A stretch of DNA of 64,000 bases from PALSA-610 sp038213435. Its GTDB lineage: Bacteria; Actinomycetota; Acidimicrobiia; IMCC26256; PALSA-610. Numbering within the stretch: position 1 is the first letter of the stretch; every line of letters begins with the position of its first letter. The stretch lies in contig JBBQTI010000008.1 in assembly GCA_038213435.1 (NCBI GenBank), positions 34,909 through 98,908 on the forward strand, in the 5' to 3' direction. A program made the position numbers and the translations under genes. Positions 50,639 to 57,844 of the stretch are shown here, in pieces. The notes beneath the pieces are model-generated. The model searched no databases. It saw nothing but the letters and a program-made list of their open reading frames with translations, and had not been told where the DNA came from.

Positions 50639-52240
50639 ATGCTCTATGCCCCGGAGAAGTTCACCGAGAGCGAATCGGGTCGTCTTCGGCCGTACTTCAC
50701 GAACCTCGACGGGCCGGTCTTCGCGCTGACCAACCTCCCCGAGGTCGTCAAAGGGGCGCTGTTCGCCCGGTACTCGCGCTCCGACAAGAGCCTGCGGCGG
50801 CTCTTCCTGGACGAATTCGTCGGAGACCTCGACCTCACCGGCGACCTCACCGTCGACGCGACGGTCGGCCTGAAGCGCGCGGAAGACCTGTACGAGCGCG
50901 TCTTCTTCGAGTACGGCGACGATTCCGTCGCACAGCTCGGCGGTGTCCACCTCGCATGCGAGCAGGCATCGAACCTGCTCACCAAGATCCTCGAGTGGGG
51001 TCGGTTGATGGCCTACCTCGAGCAGTCGACCCGCTACGTCCCGTACGACTCGCGGCTGCAGGGCCGCTACCGCTACCTGCGCCCGTCCCATGTGTGCGCC
51101 TCGCCGATGGGAACCCGCTACATCGCCGACCTCGACTCGCTCTTCGACACCTACAGCGCGGCGTTGCCGGCGATGATGGATTGGGCGCGCGAGCAACACC
51201 CGAAACAGCCGACCGACTCCGACTTCGTCTACAAGCAAACGATCAAGGCCAAAGCCTGCGACACGCTCCGTGGGCTGCTTCCGGCGGCCACGCTGTCGAA
51301 CGTCGGTATCTACGGCACGGGCCAGGCCTTCGAGGCGCTGCTGCTACGCATGCGGGCCCATCCGCTGCCCGAGGCAAGGATGTACGGCCAGCTGATGCTC
51401 GACGAGCTCCGCAAGGTCATCCCGTCGTTCCTGGTGCGCGTCGATCTCCCCGAGCGCGGCGGAGCGTGGTCGTCGTATCTGGCCGCAACGCGCGACGACA
51501 CGCATGCCCTCGTCCAACGCCTCTTCGCCGACGAGCGGCCCGAGCCGGCCAACGAGGTCAGCCTCGTCGACTGGGATCCGGAGGGCGAGGACAAGGTTCT
51601 CGCCGCGATCTGCTACCCGCATACCCGCCTTCCGGATGCACAGCTCCTCGAGCGGGTGCGCGGTCTACCTGCCGACGATCGGGTGGCGCTCGTGCGCGCC
51701 TACGTCGGCGAGCGCACGAATCGACGTCACAAGCCGGGACGTGCGTTCGAGCGAACGAGCTACCGCTTCGACGTGCTCGGCGACTACGGCGCGTTCCGCG
51801 ACCTGCAACGTCACCGGATGCTGACGATCGAATGGCAGCAGCTCACGCCGCATCACGGTTACGAAATGCCCGCGTCCGTTCGTGATGCCGGGATCGCGCG
51901 CCGCTACGAGGAGGCGATGGAGCGATCAGCGGAACTTTACGCCGCGCTCGTCGGGCCGTTCCCGGAGCAGGCCGCATACGCGGTTTCGCTCGGGTACCGC
52001 ATGCGCTACGTCATGCACATGAACGCGCGCGAGGCGATGCATCTCTGCGAGCTCCGGAGCTCGCCCCAGGGCCACCCGACGTACCGTCGCGTCGCGCAGG
52101 AGATGCATCGTCAAATCGCGGAGCGCGCCGGCCACCGCGCGATCGCGGAAGCGATGCGTTTCGTCGACCACGGAACGTACGATCTGGAGCGCCTGGACGC
52201 GGAGCGCGCGGCGGAGTTGCGTCGTGCGTTGCCGACGTGA
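50639..52240 (+). CDS. thyX: Large two-domain flavin-dependent thymidylate synthase (ThyX-like)
   Basis: The 533-residue protein is about twice normal ThyX length and seems to hold two ThyX-like halves. The first has FFEYGDDSVAQLGGVHLACE and YLEQSTRYVPYD. The second has FDVLGDYGAFRDLQRHRMLTIEWQQL, where RHRMLTIEWQQL stands in the place of the RHR-x7-S motif but with changed residues, and YVMHMNAREAMHLCELRSSPQGHPTYR. ThyX methylates dUMP with FAD and methylene-tetrahydrofolate. The long form is common in actinobacteria but its activity is less established. The start is ATG 50639; open frame upstream is not coding. Confidence 0.83.
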   Translation: MLYAPEKFTESESGRLRPYFTNLDGPVFALTNLPEVVKGALFARYSRSDKSLRRLFLDEFVGDLDLTGDLTVDATVGLKRAEDLYERVFFEYGDDSVAQLGGVHLACEQASNLLTKILEWGRLMAYLEQSTRYVPYDSRLQGRYRYLRPSHVCASPMGTRYIADLDSLFDTYSAALPAMMDWAREQHPKQPTDSDFVYKQTIKAKACDTLRGLLPAATLSNVGIYGTGQAFEALLLRMRAHPLPEARMYGQLMLDELRKVIPSFLVRVDLPERGGAWSSYLAATRDDTHALVQRLFADERPEPANEVSLVDWDPEGEDKVLAAICYPHTRLPDAQLLERVRGLPADDRVALVRAYVGERTNRRHKPGRAFERTSYRFDVLGDYGAFRDLQRHRMLTIEWQQLTPHHGYEMPASVRDAGIARRYEEAMERSAELYAALVGPFPEQAAYAVSLGYRMRYVMHMNAREAMHLCELRSSPQGHPTYRRVAQEMHRQIAERAGHRAIAEAMRFVDHGTYDLERLDAERAAELRRALPT

Positions 52241-52264
52241 ACCGACGGTGATTTTTCGTTGAAT

Positions 52265-52302
52265 CGTTGACCAGCACGGACGCGCGTCGTTGCTGGTCAA
52301 CG
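52265..52302. terminator. Strong hairpin after thyX
   Basis: A perfect 12-bp stem CGTTGACCAGCA / TGCTGGTCAACG (52265-52276 and 52291-52302) closes a 14-base loop, 24 bases after the thyX stop. No T-tract follows on the plus strand (a short TTTTT precedes it), so it may terminate poorly or act as an RNA 3' stabiliser. Confidence 0.6.
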
Positions 52303-52574
52303 CATTCCGGTTCCGCTTGACATCGTCGTGCCGTTGAGGCTGACTACTCGTCGCCCTTGGTTTCGGAGTCGACGACCCAGGCCGCGCCATCGCCGGATAC
52401 GCCGGTGGTGCTGCAGAGGGGGCGAGGTGTTGCGAAGGGGTTGGGCGGTCGTCCGGGAGTCTTCGTTAGAGAACGCTGCAATAACCCGCCTGCCGACCGC
52501 AGGCCGGGCCACCCAGCGGCCCCAACGGTCTCCCGACCGGTCCGCCCACCCTCTTTAGCCACCCCGAGGAGAGC
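52303..52574. other. Gene-poor spacer
   Basis: About 270 bases between the thyX hairpin and the promoter region of the DUF4193 gene. Short open frames exist on both strands (for example minus 52562-52344, ending in an acidic tail), but none has a ribosome site, a recognisable family or convincing composition. I see no RNA gene here. Confidence 0.5.
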
Positions 52575-52635
52575 GCTTCGGTGATCACCGAAGCCCTTTC
52601 GGGCGGCGTTATACTCCGCGCCCCCAAAGGGGGCG
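52575..52635 (+). promoter_or_regulatory. Promoter/operator region of the DUF4193-lnt operon
   Basis: A perfect 20-nt palindrome GCTTCGGTGATCACCGAAGC (52575-52594) is followed 15 bases later by a -10-like TATACT (52610-52615). A 7-bp GC hairpin CGCCCCC-AAA-GGGGGCG (52619-52635) lies just downstream, in the expected leader. The palindrome would overlap the -35 zone and so could be a repressor or activator site. No good -35 hexamer is seen. Confidence 0.5.
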
Positions 52636-52714
52636 ACGTGACCGGGAAGGATTGTCGCGACGCGACGGTTACACGCCCGTTCACCAATCCCTTACCCGCG
52701 AGAAGGCACCCGGA

Positions 52715-53206
52715 ATGAGTGACGACGACTTCGAGGACGAGCCCACGCTCGAAGAGGACGACATCGACGAGGACGTTCTCGAAGAGGACTTCGTCGAAGA
52801 TGACGACGTCGTCGAAGATGATGACGTCGTCGTCGACGTCATCGACGACGACCTCGTTGACGTCATCGACGCGGAGATCATCGATGTGGTTGCCGTCCCC
52901 GGCGTTCTCGTCGCGCCCGCGGAACCCGTCGAAGAGGAAGAAGAGGACGACGTCGTCGACCTCGACGAGGAGCTCCATCCCGACGACGTCGAAGAGGCCC
53001 TCGACGTCGTCCTGCGCGAACGCACGGTCGCGGCCGGCCTCGAGGAAGACGAGGACGACGACGACGAGCCCGACGACCGCGGCGAAGCCGGCACCAAGAT
53101 CGTGCCCCGCCGCGAGAACGAGTTCCTGTGCCGTAGCTGCTTCCTGGTCCTGCCGCGCCATCAGCTCGCCGACGAGAAGCGCATGATCTGCCGCGACTGC
53201 GCGTGA
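52715..53206 (+). CDS. DUF4193-family protein with a very acidic N-terminal region
   Basis: The 163-residue protein ends with the DUF4193 zinc-finger-like core: RRENEFLCRSCFLV, then MICRDCA, a CxxC...CxxC set matching the mycobacterial family (Rv2699c type). The first 120 residues are almost all Asp, Glu and Val, far longer and more acidic than in usual members of about 100 residues. It may be a transcription- or RNA-associated factor, but the family function is unknown. ATG 52715 follows GAGAAGG. The stop overlaps the lnt start (GTGA). Confidence 0.87.
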   Translation: MSDDDFEDEPTLEEDDIDEDVLEEDFVEDDDVVEDDDVVVDVIDDDLVDVIDAEIIDVVAVPGVLVAPAEPVEEEEEDDVVDLDEELHPDDVEEALDVVLRERTVAAGLEEDEDDDDEPDDRGEAGTKIVPRRENEFLCRSCFLVLPRHQLADEKRMICRDCA

Positions 53207-54804
53207 CCCGACCGCGGCGCGCGACCGTCGCGCGCGTCGTCGCGGCGGCCGTGTCGGGCGCGCTCCTCGCGCTCAGTCGCCCGCCGTTCGACATCGGACC
53301 GCTCGCTTGCGTCGCGCTCGTACCGCTCTTCGTCGCGTGGCGCGGACGCACACCGCGCGGTGCAGCGGGCCTCGCGTTCGTCGCCGGGGTCGTCTACTAC
53401 GGGGCGCTCTGCTCGTGGATTTGGTACTTCGGCGCGGTCGCGATCGTGCCCTTCAGCCTGGCGGTCGCGGCGTATTGGGCGACCGCCGGTGCGCTCGTCG
53501 CGTGGCTGCGGGCGCGAAGGATCGCGAACCCGTGGCTGACCGCCGCCGTCTGGGTGTGCGCCGACGCCATCATGGCGCGCTGGCCGCTCGGCGGCTTCTC
53601 CTGGGGTGAGGTCGGTTACGCGTTCCACGACATCGCGCCCGCCCGAGCCGTCGCGAGCGTCGGCGGCGTCTCGTTCGTGACGTTCCTCGCGGTGGCGCTC
53701 AACGCGCTGCTGGCCGACGTTTTCCTCGACCGCCGGGCGTTCGGCGCCTACCTTCGGGCGCACGCGGGGATCGCGGTGATCGCCGCGATCATCGTCACGG
53801 CAACGGTCACTCGCTCCCAGCCCCGAGAGGTCGGCGCGCTGCACGTGGCCCTCGTGCAGGGCAACGACAAGAATCGCGACCTCACTCCGGCCGAGATCGA
53901 CGCGCGCTACCTGCCGGCCAGTCACTTCGAGCTGGCGGAGCGGATCACGAATCCCGTCGACCTGGTCGTTTTTCCCGAGTCGAGCATGGACGCCGACCCG
54001 CGAACCGACCCCTACGTCCGATCGAATCTCGCCGAGGTTGCGCGGCGGCATCACTCCTGGGTGCTCGCGAACGCCAGCGTCGACGCGCCGCCCGACGGTC
54101 ACAAGCTGACGAACCTCGACGTCCTCTTCGACCCCGCGGGCCGCGTCGAGGGCACCTACAGCAAACGTCACCTGGTGCCGTTCGGCGAGTCGGTGCCGTT
54201 CCGAGCGTCCCTGGAGCATGTCGTCAGCGAGCTGCAACGGGTCCCGCGCGACTACCAACCGGGTCGCACGTCCGGGCTGTTCCGCGTCGCTGGTGTACGA
54301 ATCGTCACACTGATCTGCTTCGAGTCGGCGTTCGGCTACCAGGTGCGGCCGTTGGTGCGCGACGGCGCGCACGTGATCGTGGTCTCGACGAACAACCGCT
54401 CCTACCGGCGTTCGGCCAACTCTGCGCAGCACCTCGCGATCGGCCAGATGCGCGCGGCGGAAACCGGCCGACCCGTCGTGCAGGCCGCGATCTCGGGCAT
54501 CACCGCGGTGATCGACGCCGACGGTGCCGTTCACGATCGCACGCAGCTGTTCGATCGGACCGTGGTCGAGACGACGATCGCCGCGACGGGCGGCGAGACG
54601 CCCTACGTACGCTACGGGGAGTGGGTGACGCTGGCGAGCTTCGCGGCGGCCGCCGTCGCCGTGGCGTTCACCATCGTTCGTGGGCGCCGCAAGACGTCTC
54701 TAGACTCCAACCCCGAGCTCGAGACCGCGTCGATGGAGTCGAGGAGCGCGGGACTCGAGGTCGCCACGGTGGCCGACCAGCGAGAAGCGACCGCATCGCC
54801 ATGA
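53203..54804 (+). CDS. lnt: Apolipoprotein N-acyltransferase
   Basis: The 533-residue protein has an N-terminal membrane domain of about six helices and a C-N-hydrolase domain with the catalytic Glu in VFPESSMD, Lys in SKRHLVPFGE and Cys in LICFESAFGY. A final membrane helix ends the enzymatic part (VTLASFAAAAVAVAFTIV). It adds the third acyl chain to lipoproteins on the outer face of the membrane. The GTG start overlaps the DUF4193 stop, and the stop overlaps the next start. Confidence 0.93.
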   Translation: MTRPRRATVARVVAAAVSGALLALSRPPFDIGPLACVALVPLFVAWRGRTPRGAAGLAFVAGVVYYGALCSWIWYFGAVAIVPFSLAVAAYWATAGALVAWLRARRIANPWLTAAVWVCADAIMARWPLGGFSWGEVGYAFHDIAPARAVASVGGVSFVTFLAVALNALLADVFLDRRAFGAYLRAHAGIAVIAAIIVTATVTRSQPREVGALHVALVQGNDKNRDLTPAEIDARYLPASHFELAERITNPVDLVVFPESSMDADPRTDPYVRSNLAEVARRHHSWVLANASVDAPPDGHKLTNLDVLFDPAGRVEGTYSKRHLVPFGESVPFRASLEHVVSELQRVPRDYQPGRTSGLFRVAGVRIVTLICFESAFGYQVRPLVRDGAHVIVVSTNNRSYRRSANSAQHLAIGQMRAAETGRPVVQAAISGITAVIDADGAVHDRTQLFDRTVVETTIAATGGETPYVRYGEWVTLASFAAAAVAVAFTIVRGRRKTSLDSNPELETASMESRSAGLEVATVADQREATASP

Positions 54805-55457
54805 CCGAGCATCCCGATCGCATCGAACGCACGCTCGAGCTGTTGCTGTACGCGCCTGTCGGCATCGGACTGTTCTTGAAGGACGCCGCACCGCAGCTCG
54901 TCGACATGTTCGTCGCTCGGGGCCGGGCCGAGATCGACCGCCGCCACGACGAGGTGCAACAGCGGGTGACGACGGCGCGCAGTCTCGGGCAGGTCGCGTT
55001 GGCGTTCGGTGCGCCGATGCTTCGTCAGCGCGTCGAGCAGACCGTCGCGGACGCGCACCGCCGGGCCGGGGAGCTGTTCGGCTCCGAGGCATCCGACCCG
55101 TCACCGGCGCGGGCCGAGACATCGCGGTCATCGCCGGTCACCGGGGCGTTGCCGCACCCGGCACCGCCGGCGATCGCGCCGACACCGCCGACACCGGCAA
55201 TGCCGCCGATGCCTCCGCACACAGAGTGGACGGCGCCGGCCACGGCGGCTCGCGACGATCCGGCGAGTGCGACGAACGGCGATTTGGCGACCACAGACGG
55301 GCTTCCCATCCCCGGCTACGACGCGCTGTCGGCGTCGCAAGTCGTGGAACGGCTCACCGGTCTTGCGCCCGACGAGCTCGACGCGGTTCACGCGTACGAA
55401 ACCTCCCACCGACAGCGACGCACGATCCTCGGCAAGATCGAACAGCTCGCCGAGTAG
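54801..55457 (+). CDS. Actinobacterial protein with a Pro/Ala-rich linker and conserved C-terminal helical motif
   Basis: The 218-residue protein has a helical N-terminal 80 residues (RTLELLLYAPVGIGLFLKDA), a Pro/Ala/Thr-rich linker (about 100-150) and a C-terminal motif IPGYDALSASQVVERLTGL, then a DELDAVHAYETSHRQRRTI stretch. That C-terminal motif recurs at the ends of many actinobacterial hypothetical proteins. It may be a membrane-surface protein, given the amphipathic first part. The ATG overlaps the lnt stop (ATGA). Function is unknown. Confidence 0.66.
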   Translation: MTEHPDRIERTLELLLYAPVGIGLFLKDAAPQLVDMFVARGRAEIDRRHDEVQQRVTTARSLGQVALAFGAPMLRQRVEQTVADAHRRAGELFGSEASDPSPARAETSRSSPVTGALPHPAPPAIAPTPPTPAMPPMPPHTEWTAPATAARDDPASATNGDLATTDGLPIPGYDALSASQVVERLTGLAPDELDAVHAYETSHRQRRTILGKIEQLAE

Positions 55458-55465
55458 CGGACACA

Positions 55466-55951
55466 GTGGAGCCCGCTCGAGCGGCTGACCAGACCGATCT
55501 TCCCGTCCTCGTCGAACTGGCGCGGGCACTGCGCGCCGAGATGACCGGCCAGCGAGGAGGCGCGCTATGGGCGACACGCGAGGCGCGGCCCGAACCGCAC
55601 GAGGACACGCTCGCGTCGCTGCTCGGACGCGACGACGCGGCGATCATCGTCGGGACGATCGACGGCACGATTGTCGGGTTCGGCACTCTCGAGATCGAGA
55701 CCCTGCGCGACGGCTCGCGGCTCGGAGTGATCGGAGACCTGTTCGTGGAACAGGAGGCACGGGCCGTCGGGGTGGGCGAGTCGATCGCCGATCTGATCAT
55801 CAAGTTCTGTGCCGGAGCACACTGCGTGGGGATCGACGCGTATGCACTTCCCGGCGCCCGCGCCGCGAAGAACTTCTTCGAGCGATCCGGCTTCACCGCT
55901 CGCGCGCTGGTGATGCACCATAAGCTGGCGCAGGATTCGGGGCAAGAATAG
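55466..55951 (+). CDS. GNAT-family N-acetyltransferase
   Basis: The 161-residue protein from GTG 55466 has the GNAT core: IVGFGTLEI on strand 4, the acetyl-CoA-binding region LGVIGDLFVEQEARAVGVGESIADLI (motif A with the V-x5-G-x-G turn) and a C-terminal GARAAKNFFERSGFTARALVMH segment. It should acetylate an amine using acetyl-CoA; the acceptor is unknown. It is the last ordinary chromosomal gene before the integrase of the phage-like element, nine bases downstream of the preceding gene. Confidence 0.86.
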   Translation: MEPARAADQTDLPVLVELARALRAEMTGQRGGALWATREARPEPHEDTLASLLGRDDAAIIVGTIDGTIVGFGTLEIETLRDGSRLGVIGDLFVEQEARAVGVGESIADLIIKFCAGAHCVGIDAYALPGARAAKNFFERSGFTARALVMHHKLAQDSGQE

Positions 55952-56008
55952 CCTCTGACCTGCGATTTAGCACGGTCCCCGCATAGCATCTCGGACTCTT
56001 CTAAGTTA

Positions 56009-56905
56009 ATGCTCATGGCGGAGTCCGAACTCGACCTGCTCGCGCAGGAATGGCAGTACCACCTCCGAGCGAAGAACCTGAGCTCGGCGACCATCCGGTC
56101 GTACCGCGAGGCCGTCCGACTGCTCGACGAGTCGCTCGCCGCATCCGGCGTCACCGAGATCGCGGACGTCGGCCAGCGTGACATCGAGAAGTTCATCATC
56201 GCGCAGGGGGAGAAGGTCGCGGCCGGCTCGGTGCTCACCCGATTCCGGTCATTGCGCGTGTTCTTCAACTGGGCGCTCGAGCAGGAGATCATCGACAAGT
56301 CGCCGATGGCGCGGATGCGCGAGCCGAAGAACGACGTCCGCCCTCCCGACGTCCCGAGCGATGAGGACATGCGCCGGCTACTCAAGAGCATGGGCGGCAA
56401 ATCGTTCGAGGACCGCCGTGACCTCGCGCTCTTGCGTTTCATGCTCGACACGGGATGCCGGATCGGTGAAGTGATCGGGCTGCGCGTCGTCGACCTCGAC
56501 ACGAAGGATGGCGTCGCGCTCGTCACCGGCAAGGCCCGCAAGACGCGCATCGTCCCGTTCGGAGCCAAGGCCGGCGCCACGATGCTCGCTTACCTGCGCG
56601 AGCGGCGTCGTCACCGCTGCGCCGACCTCGACGACCTCTTCCTCGGCCAACGTGGTGCACTCACCTACAACGCCGCGTACCGCGTCATCAAGGATCGCGC
56701 CGCCGCGGTCGGTCTGCGGCTCCATCCCCACCAAACGCGCCACTTCTTCGCGCACAACTGGTTGCGCGAGGGAGGCACCGAAGGCGACCTGCGCGCGATC
56801 GGAGGCTGGGACTCCAACATCGTCATGGCCCGCTACGGGAAGTCGGCGGCCGCGGAACGAGCTCGAGATGCACACAAGCGCATGAGTCCGGGCGACCGGC
56901 TGTGA
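56009..56905 (+). CDS. Tyrosine recombinase / integrase
   Basis: The 298-residue protein has an N-terminal SAM-like core-binding domain (LAQEWQYHLRAKNLSSATIRS). Its catalytic domain shows Arg in DTGCRIGEVIG, Lys in GKARKTRIVP, His-x2-Arg in LHPHQTRHFFAHNW and the nucleophile Tyr in VMARYGKSAA. All catalytic residues are present, so it should be active. The size is XerC-like. It sits at the left edge of the phage-like element, reading inward, as integrases often do. The start is ATG 56009, with ATG 56015 as the alternative. Confidence 0.93.
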   Translation: MLMAESELDLLAQEWQYHLRAKNLSSATIRSYREAVRLLDESLAASGVTEIADVGQRDIEKFIIAQGEKVAAGSVLTRFRSLRVFFNWALEQEIIDKSPMARMREPKNDVRPPDVPSDEDMRRLLKSMGGKSFEDRRDLALLRFMLDTGCRIGEVIGLRVVDLDTKDGVALVTGKARKTRIVPFGAKAGATMLAYLRERRRHRCADLDDLFLGQRGALTYNAAYRVIKDRAAAVGLRLHPHQTRHFFAHNWLREGGTEGDLRAIGGWDSNIVMARYGKSAAAERARDAHKRMSPGDRL

Positions 56906-57233
56906 ACGACGACTGGCCCGTCGTCGCGCACGGGCGATGCTTCTGCGGGTGCATGCTCGGCAACGTCGTCGTCGTCGACGACGTCTTGTGGTGGCGACCG
57001 ACCGGCACGGGCGTGAGACGCCTAGAAGAGCATTCGCGAAAAAACGCGGTGGAGTGCTGTGGCCGCCTCTTAACGCGTGGCGGCAACTTGACCCGCCCGA
57101 GCCGTCCGGAGCGGCTCCCATGTTCGCGTTCTGCCGAGCATGCACCGCGCGCCGCACCTTCGACGCTGACACACTGCGCAAGACGCAAGGAACGGGTCGG
57201 CGATTACCGGTCAAGGTGTTCCCGACGCGGTAG
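56902..57233 (+). pseudogene. Small cysteine-containing phage protein, frameshifted at an A6 run
   Basis: The first frame starts at GTG 56902 in a GTGA overlap with the integrase and encodes CFCGCMLGNVVVVDDVLWW. After AAAAAA at 57039-57044 the sensible reading moves one base back: GGVLWPPLNAWRQLDPPEP, then FCRACTARRTFDADTLRK, ending at the TAG at 57231-57233. One extra A in the run would join them into a protein of about 110 residues with CxC and CxxC pairs. Joined length and composition are natural; the longer first frame to 57534 is not. No family is recognised. Confidence 0.6.
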
Positions 57234-57320
57234 CATTTCGGTAGCTACATCGCTGGCCTCGCGGAATGACGCGGAACGGCACCCGGAAGCTGGGCATCCG
57301 GGTTGCTGGAGGTTCCGCGC

Positions 57321-57566
57321 GTGCTCACCCCGAGCGAACGCACCCTTCGAGCTCGCATCGCGGCGAACGCCCGATGGGCTCGAGAAGACCGTGAATTCGC
57401 ATCCCAACGGCAACGCCGCGTGCTCCTGCAGCGGTTTGAGAATGCCGTCGACCCTGACCGCACACTCCCGCCGGCCGAACGTGATGCTCGCGCCCAGAAC
57501 GCTCTCGCGCAGCACATGGCGACGCTGTCCCTGAAGGCGGTTCGAGCTCGGAAACGGGCCTCGTGA
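57321..57566 (+). CDS. Small basic helical phage protein
   Basis: The 81-residue product starts at GTG 57321, eight bases after GGAGG. It is Arg-rich and helical (RTLRARIAANARWAREDREF and a C-terminal LSLKAVRARKRAS). The first part looks like small DNA-associated proteins found near integrases. Its stop overlaps the next start. No family can be named. Confidence 0.62.
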   Translation: MLTPSERTLRARIAANARWAREDREFASQRQRRVLLQRFENAVDPDRTLPPAERDARAQNALAQHMATLSLKAVRARKRAS

Positions 57567-57844
57567 TGCCGCGCAAAGAGAGAGGCCCGGGTGGCGGCCC
57601 GGACCTCGACTCCACACTCAGCTCGACCGCCGACCAAAGCGACCAGCACCAGGATCGTACCGCTGGACGGCTTGCGTTGTTGGAACGTCGGGTCGACCGG
57701 CTCGAGGTCGAAGCCTCGCGTCGTCGTCAACGTGCGGCGCGTCGCCGCACGAAGGGATGCATCGTGGACCCCGGCGGCGCGACGTTCATGCCGGGTGTCG
57801 GATGGATCCCACCGGTGACGTCATCGTCGCAGAAGGAGTCCTGA
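57566..57844 (+). CDS. Small hypothetical protein with a coiled-coil segment
   Basis: The 92-residue product from ATG 57566 (or GTG 57563) has a polar N-terminus and an Arg-rich helix (LALLERRVDRLEVEASRRRQ) with leucines at coiled-coil spacing. It ends with GGATFMPGVGWIPP. It is wedged between overlapping neighbours: its stop TGA shares a base with the primase ATG. Probably a DNA-associated accessory protein, but unrecognised. Confidence 0.58.
   Translation: MPRKERGPGGGPDLDSTLSSTADQSDQHQDRTAGRLALLERRVDRLEVEASRRRQRAARRRTKGCIVDPGGATFMPGVGWIPPVTSSSQKES

Noticed and set aside
52344..52562. Minus-strand 72-codon frame upstream of the DUF4193 gene
   Set aside because: No ribosome site or recognisable family, and the plus strand has an equally open frame. 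The region is better read as a spacer.
55952..56008. Possible tRNA attachment site for the integrase
   Set aside because: The sequence does not fold as a tRNA and no matching repeat is visible in the window; the right end of the element lies outside.
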